Below, piece by piece: positions 1-11,959 of a stretch of DNA of 64,000 nucleotides. Numbering within the stretch: position 1 is the stretch's first letter; every line of letters starts with the position of its first letter. The position numbers and the translations under genes were made by a program. Source of the stretch: Climacium dendroides (taxonomy: Eukaryota > Streptophyta > Bryopsida > Hypnales > Climaciaceae); NCBI GenBank assembly GCA_950106755.1, contig OX467083.1, positions 38,950,555-39,014,554 of the forward strand. The letters run 5' to 3'. The notes under the pieces were generated by a model. The model saw only the letters and a list, made by a program, of their open reading frames with translations, had not been told where the DNA came from and searched no databases.

Positions 1-1830
1 ATGTAGAGTGGATCTTAGAGAAGTATGGAAGATGTTAGGAAGCAAAGTACAAAGCTTGGAGCATCTACGGTTCATGCATGGATTGTTTGGGAAGGAAAGT
101 TGTAGAAAGGTGCAATATTCGAAAACATCTCCAAAATAAAGAAAGGGATCCACAACCTCCATTTGGTAAGGACTTTGAAGAAAACAGTTTTTATTTGCAA
201 AGGTCACACACATGAGTGAAGACAATGTTAAATTTGTGGACCTTTTAGGAAACTTGTAGTAAAAAAACATATACGGGGTCAATGCAGTGTTTTCTATGAA
301 AACAACATGCACTGTATGAAACTTTGAGAAAATCATTTACAATAGTATTGTCTGGAAACCAATGAATGTTCCACATATTAGTTGCAAAATGGTGTGATGG
401 GTCTATGTCGAAGTTAACACAATTTACAAATTTGAATAGATATTAGAAAGCAAGCGTACCAATTTCAAGTGTTAGATCCTCTAAGCTCTCCAGTGCACTA
501 GGAAATGGTAATGATTGTTTTGTTTTGTATGATAAGGGAGACTCAAACAAAATACGAAACTCTTAGAAGGGATTGCCTCCAATGAAGTTGTATGTAGTGC
601 ACATTGAGCTAGACTTGTATCAAGTAAGGTGATGTGTTGAAGAGAAAAGATGCCAATTTTATTAGTAGTAATGTAAGTTGTCACAACGTAGGAAATGTTG
701 TGTTGGAATTGTACATTAGTTGAACATTATGGAGTTTTTGCAAATGGTAATTTGTAATGACAACGGGTGGGAGGGACATTTTGTTTGGAGATAAACTTCA
801 TGTCCAATATGGTGTGAAATGGAAAAAGTATTGTAATATATCTATAGAAAGTCAAATTTTGAAAGTAATAGTGGTTACTAATAAATTGGAAAGTGCAATT
901 ACTTCATGTCCCACTATATCTCTTTTGATCATATGTTTGTATAAAACACTTTACATTATGTAAGTATAAATTTGAGACGTTGTAAAAAAATGTGAATAAC
1001 ATACAAGAGGTTATGAATATGGAGAGACAAAAGCAAATTGAAGACCAGTGCCGCAGAAAACTGAAAGTAGGAAAAGTGTGTTGCATGTGTATGAAATGAT
1101 TGGAGCATGGCATTCCATAAATGTTAATTGTTGATGAAGAACATAAGTTTCTAACTTACAATCATTTGATGTGTTTGATAAGAAAATGTGATAGTGAATA
1201 CAACAGTGTATGTGTGTAAGCTAAGTATGATGCACTGCAAAATGACTATGGTCTAGTGAACCTCTAGCCTTGTAGAGGAAATAAGGTTCTAAGGCTCGGG
1301 GGGTGCATTTAGTTCTATTACAACAAACCACGTGCAAACAAGTGGTTTCTAATAAACTATAATTTTAACTTCAAATTTTGAACATTGTTTATTGATGACT
1401 ATAGGATTCTACTCTCAAATTTTCAAACTCAAATAAAATATGGAATAATTTCTAGAAGAGGTTAAAAATGCAGTAAAATGACATGTTTTTGTAACTCAAA
1501 TATTTTTAGAGAAAACATTTAGATGACCATTGCATTAATATTCAATTCAAAATAAGCTTTCAATAGAGAGTTATTTTTAGGAATTTTTTGTTCATTTTTT
1601 AGACAATTTTTTCTTATATAATATAGGAGTGTGAAAGTTATTTTTTAGTTCTATAGTGTATCTTTTTACTTCAAAAATTTGTAACTAATTATTATTCACA
1701 AATAAAATATCAATAATTCAAAACATAAACTTTCAAAGTAGGAAAATCTATTCATATTTTTTTCATTTAATTTTATTTAAAATTCAAAAAGTATATAGAG
1801 GGTCCAAAGTTTTATTCGCACATGGTTTTT
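1..1830. other. Unassigned AT-rich sequence
   Basis: There is no open frame above about 70 codons and no recognisable domain on either strand. Stretches around 1-250 and 740-1250 look like decayed coding sequence, with runs of plausible codons broken by stops, but I cannot name a family. The segment lies directly outside the 5' end of a CACTA element. It could be the host site of that insertion or part of an older element. Confidence 0.6.
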
Positions 1831-1844
1831 CACTACAATAAAAG

Positions 1845-2473
1845 TAGTATTTTATGACTGCAAAATATGACTATAGTGAGTCGTAAAATAAAAAATATAA
1901 TTCATGCAGAAATCACTGTAGATGATTCGGAATATGACTAACTCCAGTAGTTTAGAAGTAGTCGCTTCAGACATTAGTCATATTAGTAGTCATATGGATT
2001 GAAGGGTATAAATACCCATATTTAGCCATAGTACACTAACATGGCATATACTTTGACTATCATAGGGGGGTCTTGATTTTTTCTTGAGTTGCCCGGGCAA
2101 ATAAAAAAATCCTATGTGGAATATGCCTATGGTGAGTCATATTTTTTGATGACATGGAATATGACTGTAGTGAGTCATATTTTGCAGTGATATGGAATAT
2201 GACTGCAAGGAGTCATATTTTTTGATGACATGGAATATGACTGCGGTGAGTCATATTTGCAGTGATGTAGAATATGACTACGATGAGTCATATTTTGTAG
2301 TGATGTAGAATATAATCGCGGTAAGTCATATTTTGTAGTGATGTAGAATATAATCGCGGTAAGTCATATTTTGTAGTGATGTAGAATATAATCGCGGTAA
2401 GTCATATTTTTTGATGACACGGAATATGACTACGGTAAGTCGTATTTTTTATTCATGTAGAATGTGACTGCGG
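1845..2473. repeat. CACTA 5' subterminal repeat array
   Basis: Repeated units contain ATATGACT...AGTCATATTTT followed by TGATGACATGGA or TAGTGATGTAGA. They are dense from about 2115 to 2473, with a period near 38 bp and roughly ten copies. Three consecutive copies around 2300-2400 are nearly identical. In this superfamily such motifs are binding sites for the element-encoded DNA-binding protein. Each unit is itself an inverted repeat (ATATGACT/AGTCATAT). The array is interrupted at 2474 by an insertion and resumes at 4232. Confidence 0.8.
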
Positions 2474-4231
2474 TGTTGGATAAAGAGGTAAAGCTTTGAA
2501 AAAACGCGAAGTTTCTGGTTGCAACTTAAATTGATCCAAAATATGAAGGTATCGAATAATATAATGTAAATCACCTCAATATATATATATCTCAAGTGGA
2601 TCGTTTATAATTAAGAATCTCAATAAGTATCAAGGCATAAACCTTTGCATACAAAGATAAAGGAATTTGTATACAAAATATAGAAGTATTGTGTATTTAT
2701 ACTTACACAATACGTATAACTTGAGTGTATATATACATTTATAAATACCACATATAGATATGGTCTAATATAAGTATCAATATATGTAGGATATGTATAA
2801 ATTTAAAAAATTCAAATATATGCATACCATGTATAGATACCATATAAGTCGTGCATGAACCGTATAAAATGTGTACAAACCGAAACCTTTGCAAAAACTT
2901 CTTGAATTTGTTGTCAAACTTCAAGCATAAGCTATAGCCGCTCTAAAACTCCAAATCAAAAGTGCCTTAGCTTCTCAGAAAGCTAAGAAAATATAATACA
3001 ATCCCTTAGAATTTCAAGCCTAAAGAAGCTACTGACTGATACTTATAGGTTGATGAAGTTTATACTCTCCAATTTGAAAGCAACTGCCTAAGTCTCCACT
3101 TCGAAATACAAAACGACCTCATAAGAACTCCAAATCCTTTGTGCCATGTAAGTTTTAGAATCGATAACTAATCTTTGGCCTCTATACTTCCACACTCATA
3201 ACTTTTTCATAAAAACTCCAAATCAAGCTTGCTATAATTTTTTAGAAAGCTAACATTTTTTTACAAAACCCCACCAAAATCTCAAACTTAGAAACATTCT
3301 AACTAAAACTCCACAAGTACTCAAAGTTTCGGTCCTCACTCTTTGAAGGCAAAAAACCTTCTTCACTTCATCATTCATAACTTCTACATCCAAGCTCCAA
3401 TTGGAAAGAATAATAACTTTTTAGAATTACAACAACATGATAAACACTCTTCCAAAATTTCATTTATAAATTCACAATACACATAAAGATATCTCACTTC
3501 AAACCCTTTGTCCTCTTTCTACAGCCAAAACAACAATATGGAAGAGGGAGACAACCCTGACTCCTTATTCAACTCCAAAGGCCACATCAGCCCATGCCAA
3601 AGCCACATAGGTACTAAAATCCTATTGGCTAAGCCAATATCCCTCCATAACTTCCACTCAACCTTGTACATGTGGCTATGAATTTAGCCAAACAAGAAAA
3701 AAGAAAGGTAAAATAGTTTCTACCTTTCCTTTTCTACAACATAGCCAAACAAACTAAATTTTAACCTTTTTTAACAACTAAAAGATAAAAATGTTTTTTT
3801 AAAGATAGGATCCTAAAGTTATAGCTAGGGATATAAAATCTTCGACGCTCCGTAGCTAATTGCCAAATCGCAGACTTAGTTGGCTATCAAAGTCTGTTGA
3901 AGGTCACCTTGTCGGTCTGAGTTCGATCCCCGCTAAACCCGTTGATTGTCGCAGGTACCTCGCAACTTAACACTTGTTAGTAGAAGCAGGAAATAAACAG
4001 CCAACCGGCCCCCTAATCCCCTTTAGCAAGCGACAAGATGCTTAGATGCGGTACCCCCAAGATTTGTTAACAAGTTTCAGAAATCCCTAGTATTAAAATA
4101 AATCGTAGTTCTTACCATGCCCCACCTTTTTCTTCTTTTCTTTTCTTCATATGAAAGGTTAATCATTCAAATCCAAACAAATACCTCATTAAATAAAATT
4201 TCTATATATTAAAGGCATTTCCATCACGACA
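2474..4231. mobile_element. 1758 bp insertion, possibly a solo LTR
   Basis: This block splits the CACTA subterminal array. The left flank ends ...GACTGCGG and the right flank resumes GCGGTGAGTC, a 4 bp direct repeat GCGG. The inserted block starts TGTTGGATAAAG and ends CATCACGACA, so it has TGT...ACA ends like an LTR. No gag-pol frame is present. A TATA-rich stretch lies near 2720-2745. The interpretation as a solo LTR rests on ends and duplication only; LTR elements more often make 5 bp duplications, so another element type is possible. Confidence 0.45.
3830..4080 (+). mobile_element. tRNA-related (SINE-like) segment
   Basis: The segment is less AT-rich than its surroundings. It contains GAGTTCGATCC, a good match to the RNA polymerase III B box, about 40 bp after a TTAGTTGGC stretch that resembles an A box. 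No complete cloverleaf can be folded by eye, there is no clear poly-A tail and no target duplication was found. I therefore call it tRNA-derived at most, inside the 2474-4231 insertion. Confidence 0.35.
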
Positions 4232-4440
4232 GCGGTGAGTCATATTTTTGGATGACATGGAATATGACTACGATGAGTCATATGTTTGGTTGATGAAGAA
4301 TATGATTACAATGAGTCATATTTTTTAATAACGTGAAATATGACTTTTCCTAATCATATTTTTGAATGATGTGTAAAACAATTCTTTTCAGTCATATTTT
4401 TTGATGATTTGTAAAACGACTATGTATAGTCATACATCAA
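4232..4440. repeat. Continuation of the CACTA subterminal array
   Basis: After the insertion the ATATGACT/AGTCATAT repeats resume with about five more degenerate copies up to about 4440. This is the displaced right half of the array that begins before 2474. Confidence 0.75.
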
Positions 4441-4969
4441 CATAATTTAGTAGTTAAGTAAGAGAATCCATTTAATTAAAAATGAATACATATGATTTCT
4501 TAAATGGGCAAAAATTAATCACATTAGAAAGTCAAATACAAGAAAAAATGTGATTTTTTTCAATAACATTTATTAGTTACTAACACAAAATATATCACAA
4601 TGGCTCTTTATATATTTATATTTCTACATACTTGTAGAACCTATATTACAACAAAAATGTAAAGATGTTACCTCTTTTGTATTGCAAGTAGCTTTCAATA
4701 ACTTCATTTCAACCTCCAATGTCTACATGTATAAACAAGAAGGTTAGTTTTCAATAAATGAACAATAGAATTCAAACTTCAAAGATTTAAAGCACTACAA
4801 AATATGTAGAAGTGTTTAAGATAAAAATAAAGTTATAATCATTATATATTCAAAAATTATAAATAACAAAAAAAAATAACAATGATGATAGAGGGACTAA
4901 GAAGCAAAAAGTAGCAAAAAAGAAGAAGCAAAAACTAAGTGACATTATAACTGCAAAATATGACTACAA

Positions 4970-5460
4970 AATATGACTAGGAGGCAAGAAGAAGCAAAAT
5001 CTAAGAAGGAAGAAGAAACAAAAGTTAAAAGGCAAGAAGAAGCAAAATCTAAGATGGAAGAAGAAGTAAAACCTAAGATGGAAGAAGAAGCAAAGATTAG
5101 GAGGCAAGAAGAAGCAAAGATTAGGAGGCAAGAAGAAGCAAAATCTAAGAAGGAAAAAGGAGCAAAACTTAAGAAGGAAGAAAAAGCGAAATCTAAGAAG
5201 GAAGAAGAAACAAAATCTAAGAAGTAAAACTGAAGAAGCAAGAAGAAGCAAAATTTAAGAAACAAGAGGAAGAAAAACTTAAGAAGAAAAAAGAAATAAA
5301 AGTTAAAAGGCAAGAAGAAGAAAAACCTAAGAAGGAACAAGAAGCAAAAGCTAAGTAGGAAGAAAAAGCAAAACCTAAGAAGCAAGAAGAAGAAAAACCT
5401 AAGAGGCAACAAGAAACAAAACTTAAGAAGCAACAAAAACAAAGAAGAAAGAACAAAAAA
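4970..5460 (+). repeat. AAGAAGMAGCAAAA minisatellite with Lys/Glu codons
   Basis: Imperfect tandem units of about 21-24 bp (AGGMRGAAGAAGCAAAATCT) run for almost 500 bp. The plus strand reads as a Lys/Glu/Ala-rich string broken by stops. The minus strand gives Phe/Leu/Ser-rich frames of up to 165 codons. Because the purine-rich repeat opens several frames at once, these frames are best read as a by-product of the repeat, not as genes. The units may descend from a charged coiled-coil coding segment of an ancestral element. Confidence 0.75.
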
Positions 5461-5559
5461 GAAAGAAGAAGGGGCAAAAAGAGGAGTGTCTACAAAAAGT
5501 GGTGGCTAGGGTTTCAAAACTCTAATTTAGTGGCGGCTAGAGTTTCAAAACCCTTAATT

Positions 5560-5941
5560 AGTGGCAACTATAAAAAGTGACTTTCCAAAAATATGACTAG
5601 GTACTTTCTAAACATATTCCCTACCCAAATTGTTTTTGGGCTACCCTAAAAGAAATTTTTTTACTATCATGGAGATGTGATTGCAAAATATGACTAAATA
5701 AAAAATTAGACTAAAAAATATGATTGGGCGTTCCCTAAATATGTTCCCTACTGTTCTCTATGAAGTATTTTGGTGTTCCCAATGGCCATATACTATACGA
5801 CCATGAAGTATAAGGCTAAAATATGACTCGTAGTCATATTTGCAATCATATTTTTTTACCTTCAAAAATATGACTACAAGAAGTCGCTATTCATCCTCAA
5901 TCATAATTCTGCAGTCATAAAACACTGCCATTGTTGTAGTG
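5560..5941. repeat. CACTA 3' terminal region
   Basis: Dispersed AATATGACT motifs lead into the 3' end ...GTTGTAGTG. The block shares the order of motifs and phrases such as TTCCCAATGG and CATATACTATACG with 13740-14289. That marks it as one of two related 3' ends in this window. Confidence 0.7.
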
Positions 5942-7160
5942 ATTTAATGGATACTCTAAGTGACCCCCCCAAGATAGTTGAAAATTGGTTGTCACAAGCA
6001 ATGTATAGGATGTAATGGGCATGTACAAAAAAAGGATCATGTTGTGCTTATTTTTTAGTCATGGGAGCCAAATAACGATATTTGTAAGTAGTAGTGTTTG
6101 GCGTGCTACTCATTAGAGTCACAAATATTCTTATGAGATATAATTTTTTACAAGATTAAGTCATTGTGTAGGATCTTCTCATTCGACACACATTGGATGT
6201 CATGCATTGCGAAAAAAACATTGTTGATAGTATTTTATGAACCTTAAATGGAGAGAATGACACTCTTGAGGTTTATTTGGATATAAAGGAGGTAGGTGTG
6301 CATAAACATTTGTAACCTATACTTGAAAAAACTTGGCAATGCCATATTACCTCGTTTAGCTTATTGTTTGATAAGAGAGGAGCATAAAGTGTTTGTGGAC
6401 GTAATTTAGTTATTGAAAACTCCCACCCAGTACGTAGGTCAATTGAAGAAGCGTATACACATGCATGGGGGTATGAAGGGTTTAAAATCATATGACTATC
6501 ATGTCCTAATGCAACAAGTACTTCCATTGTGCATTCGCACCATGCTGACAAAGGAGGTTCATACAACAATAATTATGTTAAGTTGCATATTCAAGAAGAT
6601 ATGTGTGAAGACCGTTGATCTTGATGCTTTGGCAAATCTAAAAAGAGACATAGCAATAGCATTACGCATGTTGGAAAAAGAATTCTCGTCATCATTTTTT
6701 GACATCATGACCCATTTGATAGTCCATCTTGTAGAAGAAGTAGAAATTTGTGGACTTTTGCATACACATTAGATGTATCCCATTAAAAGGTACTTGAAGA
6801 CTTGAAGGTACTTAAAAGGATATGTTCAAAATTGCACTCAACCAGAGAGAAACATGGCTAAAGGCTATGCTACAAATGAACTGCTGGGATTTTGCATAAA
6901 GTACATGAAAGAGTATACAATGGCCACACAAAGAGTGTGGGATGACAAGGAGGATTCTTCTATGTATGATGAGATTTTGGAAGGTACAGGACAGGCTCGT
7001 TTTCTCCCATGTGACCTTCGATAATGGATCCACGAGTTCGTGGTGAACAATATAGCCCCATTGGAGGATTGGAGGAGAGAATGTCTATTGACAATACTGT
7101 AGTTAGAAAACAATCATTGAAAGAAAAACGAACTACTGGTACTAGTATATGCAACAATGG
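5942..7160 (+). pseudogene. CACTA transposase remnant (TNP2 / DUF4218 region)
   Basis: The plus strand encodes, across several frames, the middle of an En/Spm-type TNP2 transposase. A segment near 6195-6260 reads LDVMHCEKNIVDSIL, matching the family's conserved LDVMHxEKN signature. The frame 6413-6772 carries SYDYHVLMQQVLP, then LERDI-like and FFDIMTHLIVHLVEE, the DUF4218 core. From about 6785 a shifted frame reads RYLK..., and from about 6820 another gives NMAKGYATNELLGFCIKYM, the usual continuation. At least four frame changes and internal stops show it is dead. The C-terminal DUF4216 part lies about 4.8 kb downstream, so the gene was probably split by insertions. Confidence 0.82.
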
Positions 7161-7470
7161 CTTGTTTGAATGATGTCATTAGATAAATCATGAACATTGT
7201 AAATATAATTTCATTTATGAATGTACACAATGATGTCAATGAAAGTATGATTGTAATTATTAATTTAATTGATTGTATGAGTGCACGTAGTGATGTGATT
7301 GCATGTATCTTGTCACTAATAAACAAAATAGAAGAATTATGACTACACATACTAATAATACTGCTTTTATGACTTCATGTAGTAATATTATTGCATGTTT
7401 GTGTCCACGTAGTAATCTTATAGCATGTGTGACTACACATAGTAATGTTACGGTATAAATGAGTGCATAT
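7160..7470. repeat. Degenerate short tandem repeat
   Basis: Loose repeats of a unit like CACGTAGTAATGTTATTGCATGT (about 45-60 bp, plus diverged versions) occur between the transposase remnant and the unassigned block. The repeats are too diverged for exact unit counting by eye. Confidence 0.4.
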
Positions 7471-7499
7471 AGTGAAGTACTCTCATCAGTTCAAAGAAG

Positions 7500-10400
7500 A
7501 ATTTAACATTTCATAGATATGTCTCGAGATATGTGGTGTAGAAGGTATGAAGATGACATGTCTTCCCGTGAACAAGAGTGCCAACAATATAGTTGCAAGA
7601 AAAGAAAAAGCTGGGCACAATATCCAAGAAAGATATACAAAAAAGATTTTCACATTTGGTTTCCAAAAGTGTGAGCGTTTATTTACCCACTCTTGATAAA
7701 TAACTGTGCACAACCAAGTTCTTTGTTTATGTTTAGTTTTTAAGCTATTAAGTGCCTAGGCATTGTTCATTGTACTTTTCAAGCAATGAATCTTTTTGTG
7801 TTGCTTAACATACTCAAATGTGCAAAAAACCCAGTGAAGCACAACTTAAAGTGTGAATAGTGAAGTAGATGGCCGAACTAACTAGGCCAATGTGGTTTTT
7901 TAGGAAAGATAACTATAACTAATGACACCAACTTATAAAAAATTATTTTACCTTACTAAAAATATAAAATTTATTCCAATCCAAACTTTGTAGCAAAAGT
8001 TATGAGTGGATGAAGTTACACCGCTACTCGGTTTATCAAACTTCATCCATCATTTTACCCTAGTTTCCTAATTCAAAACGACTTGAGACTTTATGGATAT
8101 GGTTAAGGTACTAATTTCTATTTAAAACCTAAGTTTGCATTTGATCTAATGTTTTCCCTAAGTTTTTATCCAACTTATTTCTAAATCTGCATCCTTCTAT
8201 ATCTTTTTGTTTTTTTGGTCTTTTCTTTAGTATAAGGTACCTATGGCTTTCTCTCAACTAGTTTTAAGAGTCTATGGTCCTAACTTGTCCCTCTAATCTA
8301 CTTCCTAAGCTCTTCATTTAAAGGTTCTTGATTCTAAAGTCTTGAATTAACTTCCATCAATTTACTAATTTTAAAATTTTGATATTTTTCCCTTGAAGAT
8401 CCTAATTCTATCTCTTTAATTTGCTAAAACTCTTATTGATTGGACTTTCCTACTAAAAGTTATTGATGAATGAAGTTTGATTGTTAATCGATCCTTTAAA
8501 CTTCATCCACAAATTTTCTCCTAAACTATAAATTGAAATTTATTTTTAATTGTACATATGAGTTCTATATTGTTAGTACTCCGTAATTCTACAATCTTGC
8601 TCCAAAATTTTAGATTTATCAATTCTTCATCTAATTTGGATCCTAATCTTCATTCACACCTATCTTACTTGTTTCAACTCCGATTTCTAAGTATTTTATA
8701 TTTTTGAAAACTTTTAAGTATGTATTAAAGAATTCTATATTCACAACTGACCTGACTTCTAATTTTATGGGTTTGACTTAGCTTTAGCCCTTAGCCCACA
8801 TGAAATTCTATTAATCTTTGCTAATTATCGAAAAATAGAGTGTTTTACAAGTGTACCTCATCATTTGCTTCGTCAATTAGGTGGTCAAACACACCTTCGA
8901 ATTCTCCATTGTTTGCCATGTGTGTATGTAGTTTAGGAATTTTGCTCACTACTTAAAAGTAGTATTTTGATACAAAGTTTTGGGCTTGAATTATACTACT
9001 TCTTCCTTTTGTTTCTAATCTTCTTCTTTTCCCTTCGAACTATTTTAACTCCATTATTGTATTCAAATGTTGACCTTTGACACTAGACAATATTGATTCA
9101 AGTCTTCCAACAATAATTGACTCTTGATATCCAATGAGTCAATTACTATTCTATTTAAAAGTTTTGTGGTTTGAAACACCTCCCTAAGATTTCCACCTAA
9201 TCCGTAGCACTTCTAATTTTCTTTCAAATACCCAGATGAACTCTCCCTCCTCCTCACTTATACTTTGTATTTGAGCTACTATTGACTTGAATGTAGGAGT
9301 TGAACTTTGAGAGGTTGCTTGTAATTTGAAAGGAGGTCTAATTTTTGTGTCTATTCTACTCTATTAGATCAGCCAAACTACTTCTCTTTCTACCTTCAAT
9401 AGTTCTAATTTCTCCTCTCTACTATTCTAATTTCTTTCTCATTTTTCTCTTTTCACTAATTGCATTTTATATTTTGAGGAAAATGGTTTATGCAAAAAAG
9501 CAAACATTTGTCATGGAAGTTGTCCCTTTTTTGAACTAGAGGAGTCTTTGATTCGTAGCAGGGCCTAGTAGACCCTAACCTTCTGAACGCAACATTGAGC
9601 ACGAGGAGAGTCAAGCCGCAGCGCCCAGACCTAGCCTTGGCCCTAGCTCCCCAGCTAGTAGGTAGCCTAGACCTCCCCCAACAAGCTGGCTAGGTGTCAG
9701 AGCCCCTGGCCAAACAACCCCCTGATTTAGAGGGTATGTTAGTTATGGGGGTATTTATTTTATTTATTAAAAAATTTATTTTATAATTTATAATTTATTT
9801 CTTTGTTCTTGTTTTTGTTTTTTTGTTTGGAGGTTCTAAAAAAAACCCAATAACTAAATAATAGAACAAAGGAAATTTATGAGAAGGCTCTCGAATTTTG
9901 AATTTTGAACATTGGGAGTCAATTCTAAATAGGTAATTTTGGAACAAATATTTGACACTAACTTAAAGGACTAGAAAAATTCCTTGACCCTCAACTTTTT
10001 GGATACTAACTTAGATTTCCAAAACCATGTTTTGGAACCTAAATTTAGTAAACTAGTAGGAAAACTCAAATGTCAACCAACACACGATTTTTATGGGATT
10101 TTCCTTAAAAATTCAAAGCCAAGGCTTCGTTGTATTTTTGAAAACACTCTAAAATTCTCCCAACTCCTAAATATTGAAAGCCAAAGCTTCGCCATATTTC
10201 ACAAAACCACGAATGCACAAAAAAAAATTCAACAAAGTCAATTTGTCAAAATTCACATACACGTTAGAGCAAGGAAGTTAGTACACTTGTTAGTTCAATA
10301 ACATCCACAAACAAGTTGGTACAATAACACCCAAACTCTAGGAGATTTTTTAATTAAGGAATTTCCCACTTAGAAATTTAAAATTCACCAACATAGACTA

Positions 10401-11950
10401 GAATCCCCCCATGAATTAGTACAACAAATAACTTCAATCAAAACTCAGAATAAGTTAGTGACACATACATAAACGAATGGATATACGTGCGAACATTGAA
10501 GAGACCCCAATGTCCTTCAAGGAAAGCTTTGGAAACAACAACAAAAGGGCTTGAAATGCTCCAAAAACACAAAAAATTGGCTACTTGGACCAAAAATGGT
10601 CAAAGCCCAAATGAATCCAATCGTGTAACAAAGGTTCAAAATGAATCTAAAGAAATTAGAAAAAGGGTTCAAAAATGAACCAAGGGGTGTTTAGGGAAGA
10701 AAAGGGGTGCCCTTATATACTCTCCTAAAGGCACCTCCCCCCTCTCATTTTTTTCTAAGGTAATCCTATCACTTAAGATTTTTCACTTAATCTCTTATTT
10801 TTGACTTTTTACATTGGTTCAAAACTCTAACTCTAGGAGAGTAACTCCAATTCACAAATGGATTGTGCCATTAGCTTCAAAAGGTCATTTTTAATTTAAA
10901 AACACTCCCTACCCTTTTTTCCACACTAAAAATGCAAAGATTCCTAGTGCCAATTTAAAAACCAAAAGGGGTAAAAATCCAACTTCTAGAGTTTGACTTT
11001 TTGGTGAAAAGTAACTAGCCTAAGCTTTTTAGTAGGTGTAAGGGAGTAAGAAAAGACCTAACTTTGACTTCATTTTGATTTTGTATGTCTCCAGAACATC
11101 GGTCAATACTACGAATTTTCTTCAATTTTATTGGCTTTAAGGATTCTGCTAGTTTAGGTGCTTCTGGCTATTAAAATGTCTTGAAACTTATTTGAGTGTT
11201 TTATTCACATAAAAAAATCAATATTTATTTTTAGTGAGATTTTACCGCACTTAGGGTAATTTCAACGAATTTTCCATTATAAAATTTGGTAGTTTGACTG
11301 TTCAAAAGAATGTCTTCTGACTATCAAAAAATTCTAAAACTTTTCATGGAACCTCTCATGGAATTTCACAAAAGATCTGCAAGCTCATATTTTTACTTTG
11401 CACATTTAAGAAGGAGAATCAAATCCCACTATCTCCTTTAAATTTTGGTTAATAAAGAATCTTTTACATGAAAAATAATCTTGATGAACCGATCATGCCA
11501 TTAGACTCGTGGCATGATTTTCACTTCAAATCATTGTACTTGGGTTGTAGGTGCCCTTCACTTGTCCATCTTAAATTTTCTTCATTTGTAGGCTACAATT
11601 GAAGTTTCTACTATTTTGTCAATATAATGGGGAAACTAAAACCTCTCTTCGGGAATCATCTGTAGGATTTTTATATAGTTCCTTTGGACCAATTTAGCCA
11701 ATATGTGTCACATGCATAGCAAATTTAGACAATTTGGACAATTTTTACTTAATAGGTTTAGACAATTTAGGTAATTTCTACTTAACATGCTTACTATGTA
11801 CAATTTGTAGGTTTCTATCCTATTTACATGCAAGATTTGTCTGAAATTAAAGAAAAATTATGTATTTAGGACCAAATGATATATTAGCATGTGGCATACC
11901 TATTTTGGTTTTACACTCTTTGAGGGGCTTTTTATATATAAACTACACTC
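7500..11950. other. Unassigned 4.4 kb block between transposase halves
   Basis: This block separates DUF4218 from DUF4216 coding remnants that are normally a few hundred codons apart, so it is probably one or more insertions. There is a more GC-rich patch at 9545-9730. No reverse transcriptase, integrase or terminal repeat was recognised. Two similar phrases (ATGAAGTT...AAACTTCATCCA) near 7990-8050 and 8465-8510 hint at an internal duplication of about 460 bp. Confidence 0.5.
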
Positions 11951-11959
11951 AAAACTATA

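Larger units (their letters stand above)
1831..5941 (+). mobile_element. Non-autonomous CACTA (En/Spm) DNA transposon
   Basis: The left end begins CACTACAATAAAAGTAGTAT. The reverse complement of the right end begins CACTACAACAATGGCAGTGT, and both continue into TTTATGACTGCA. CACTA ends plus dense subterminal repeats of the ATATGACT / AGTCATAT type are diagnostic of the superfamily. The interior has no transposase. It holds a subterminal repeat array, a 1758 bp insertion, and a Lys/Glu-codon minisatellite. The flanking triplets (ttt on the left, att on the right) are not a perfect 3 bp target duplication, so one side may have mutated. Its 3' third is clearly related to 13740-14289, a second terminus of the same family. 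It probably depended on a transposase like the decayed one immediately downstream. Confidence 0.8.

Noticed and set aside
3880..3950. A canonical tRNA gene
   Set aside because: A B-box-like GAGTTCGATCC is present, but a full cloverleaf with matched acceptor arms is not, so only a tRNA-related repeat is claimed.
4945..5477. Long minus-strand Phe/Leu-rich frames (up to 165 codons)
   Set aside because: They are the antisense of an AAGAAG minisatellite that opens several frames at once, and they have no domain or consistent start.
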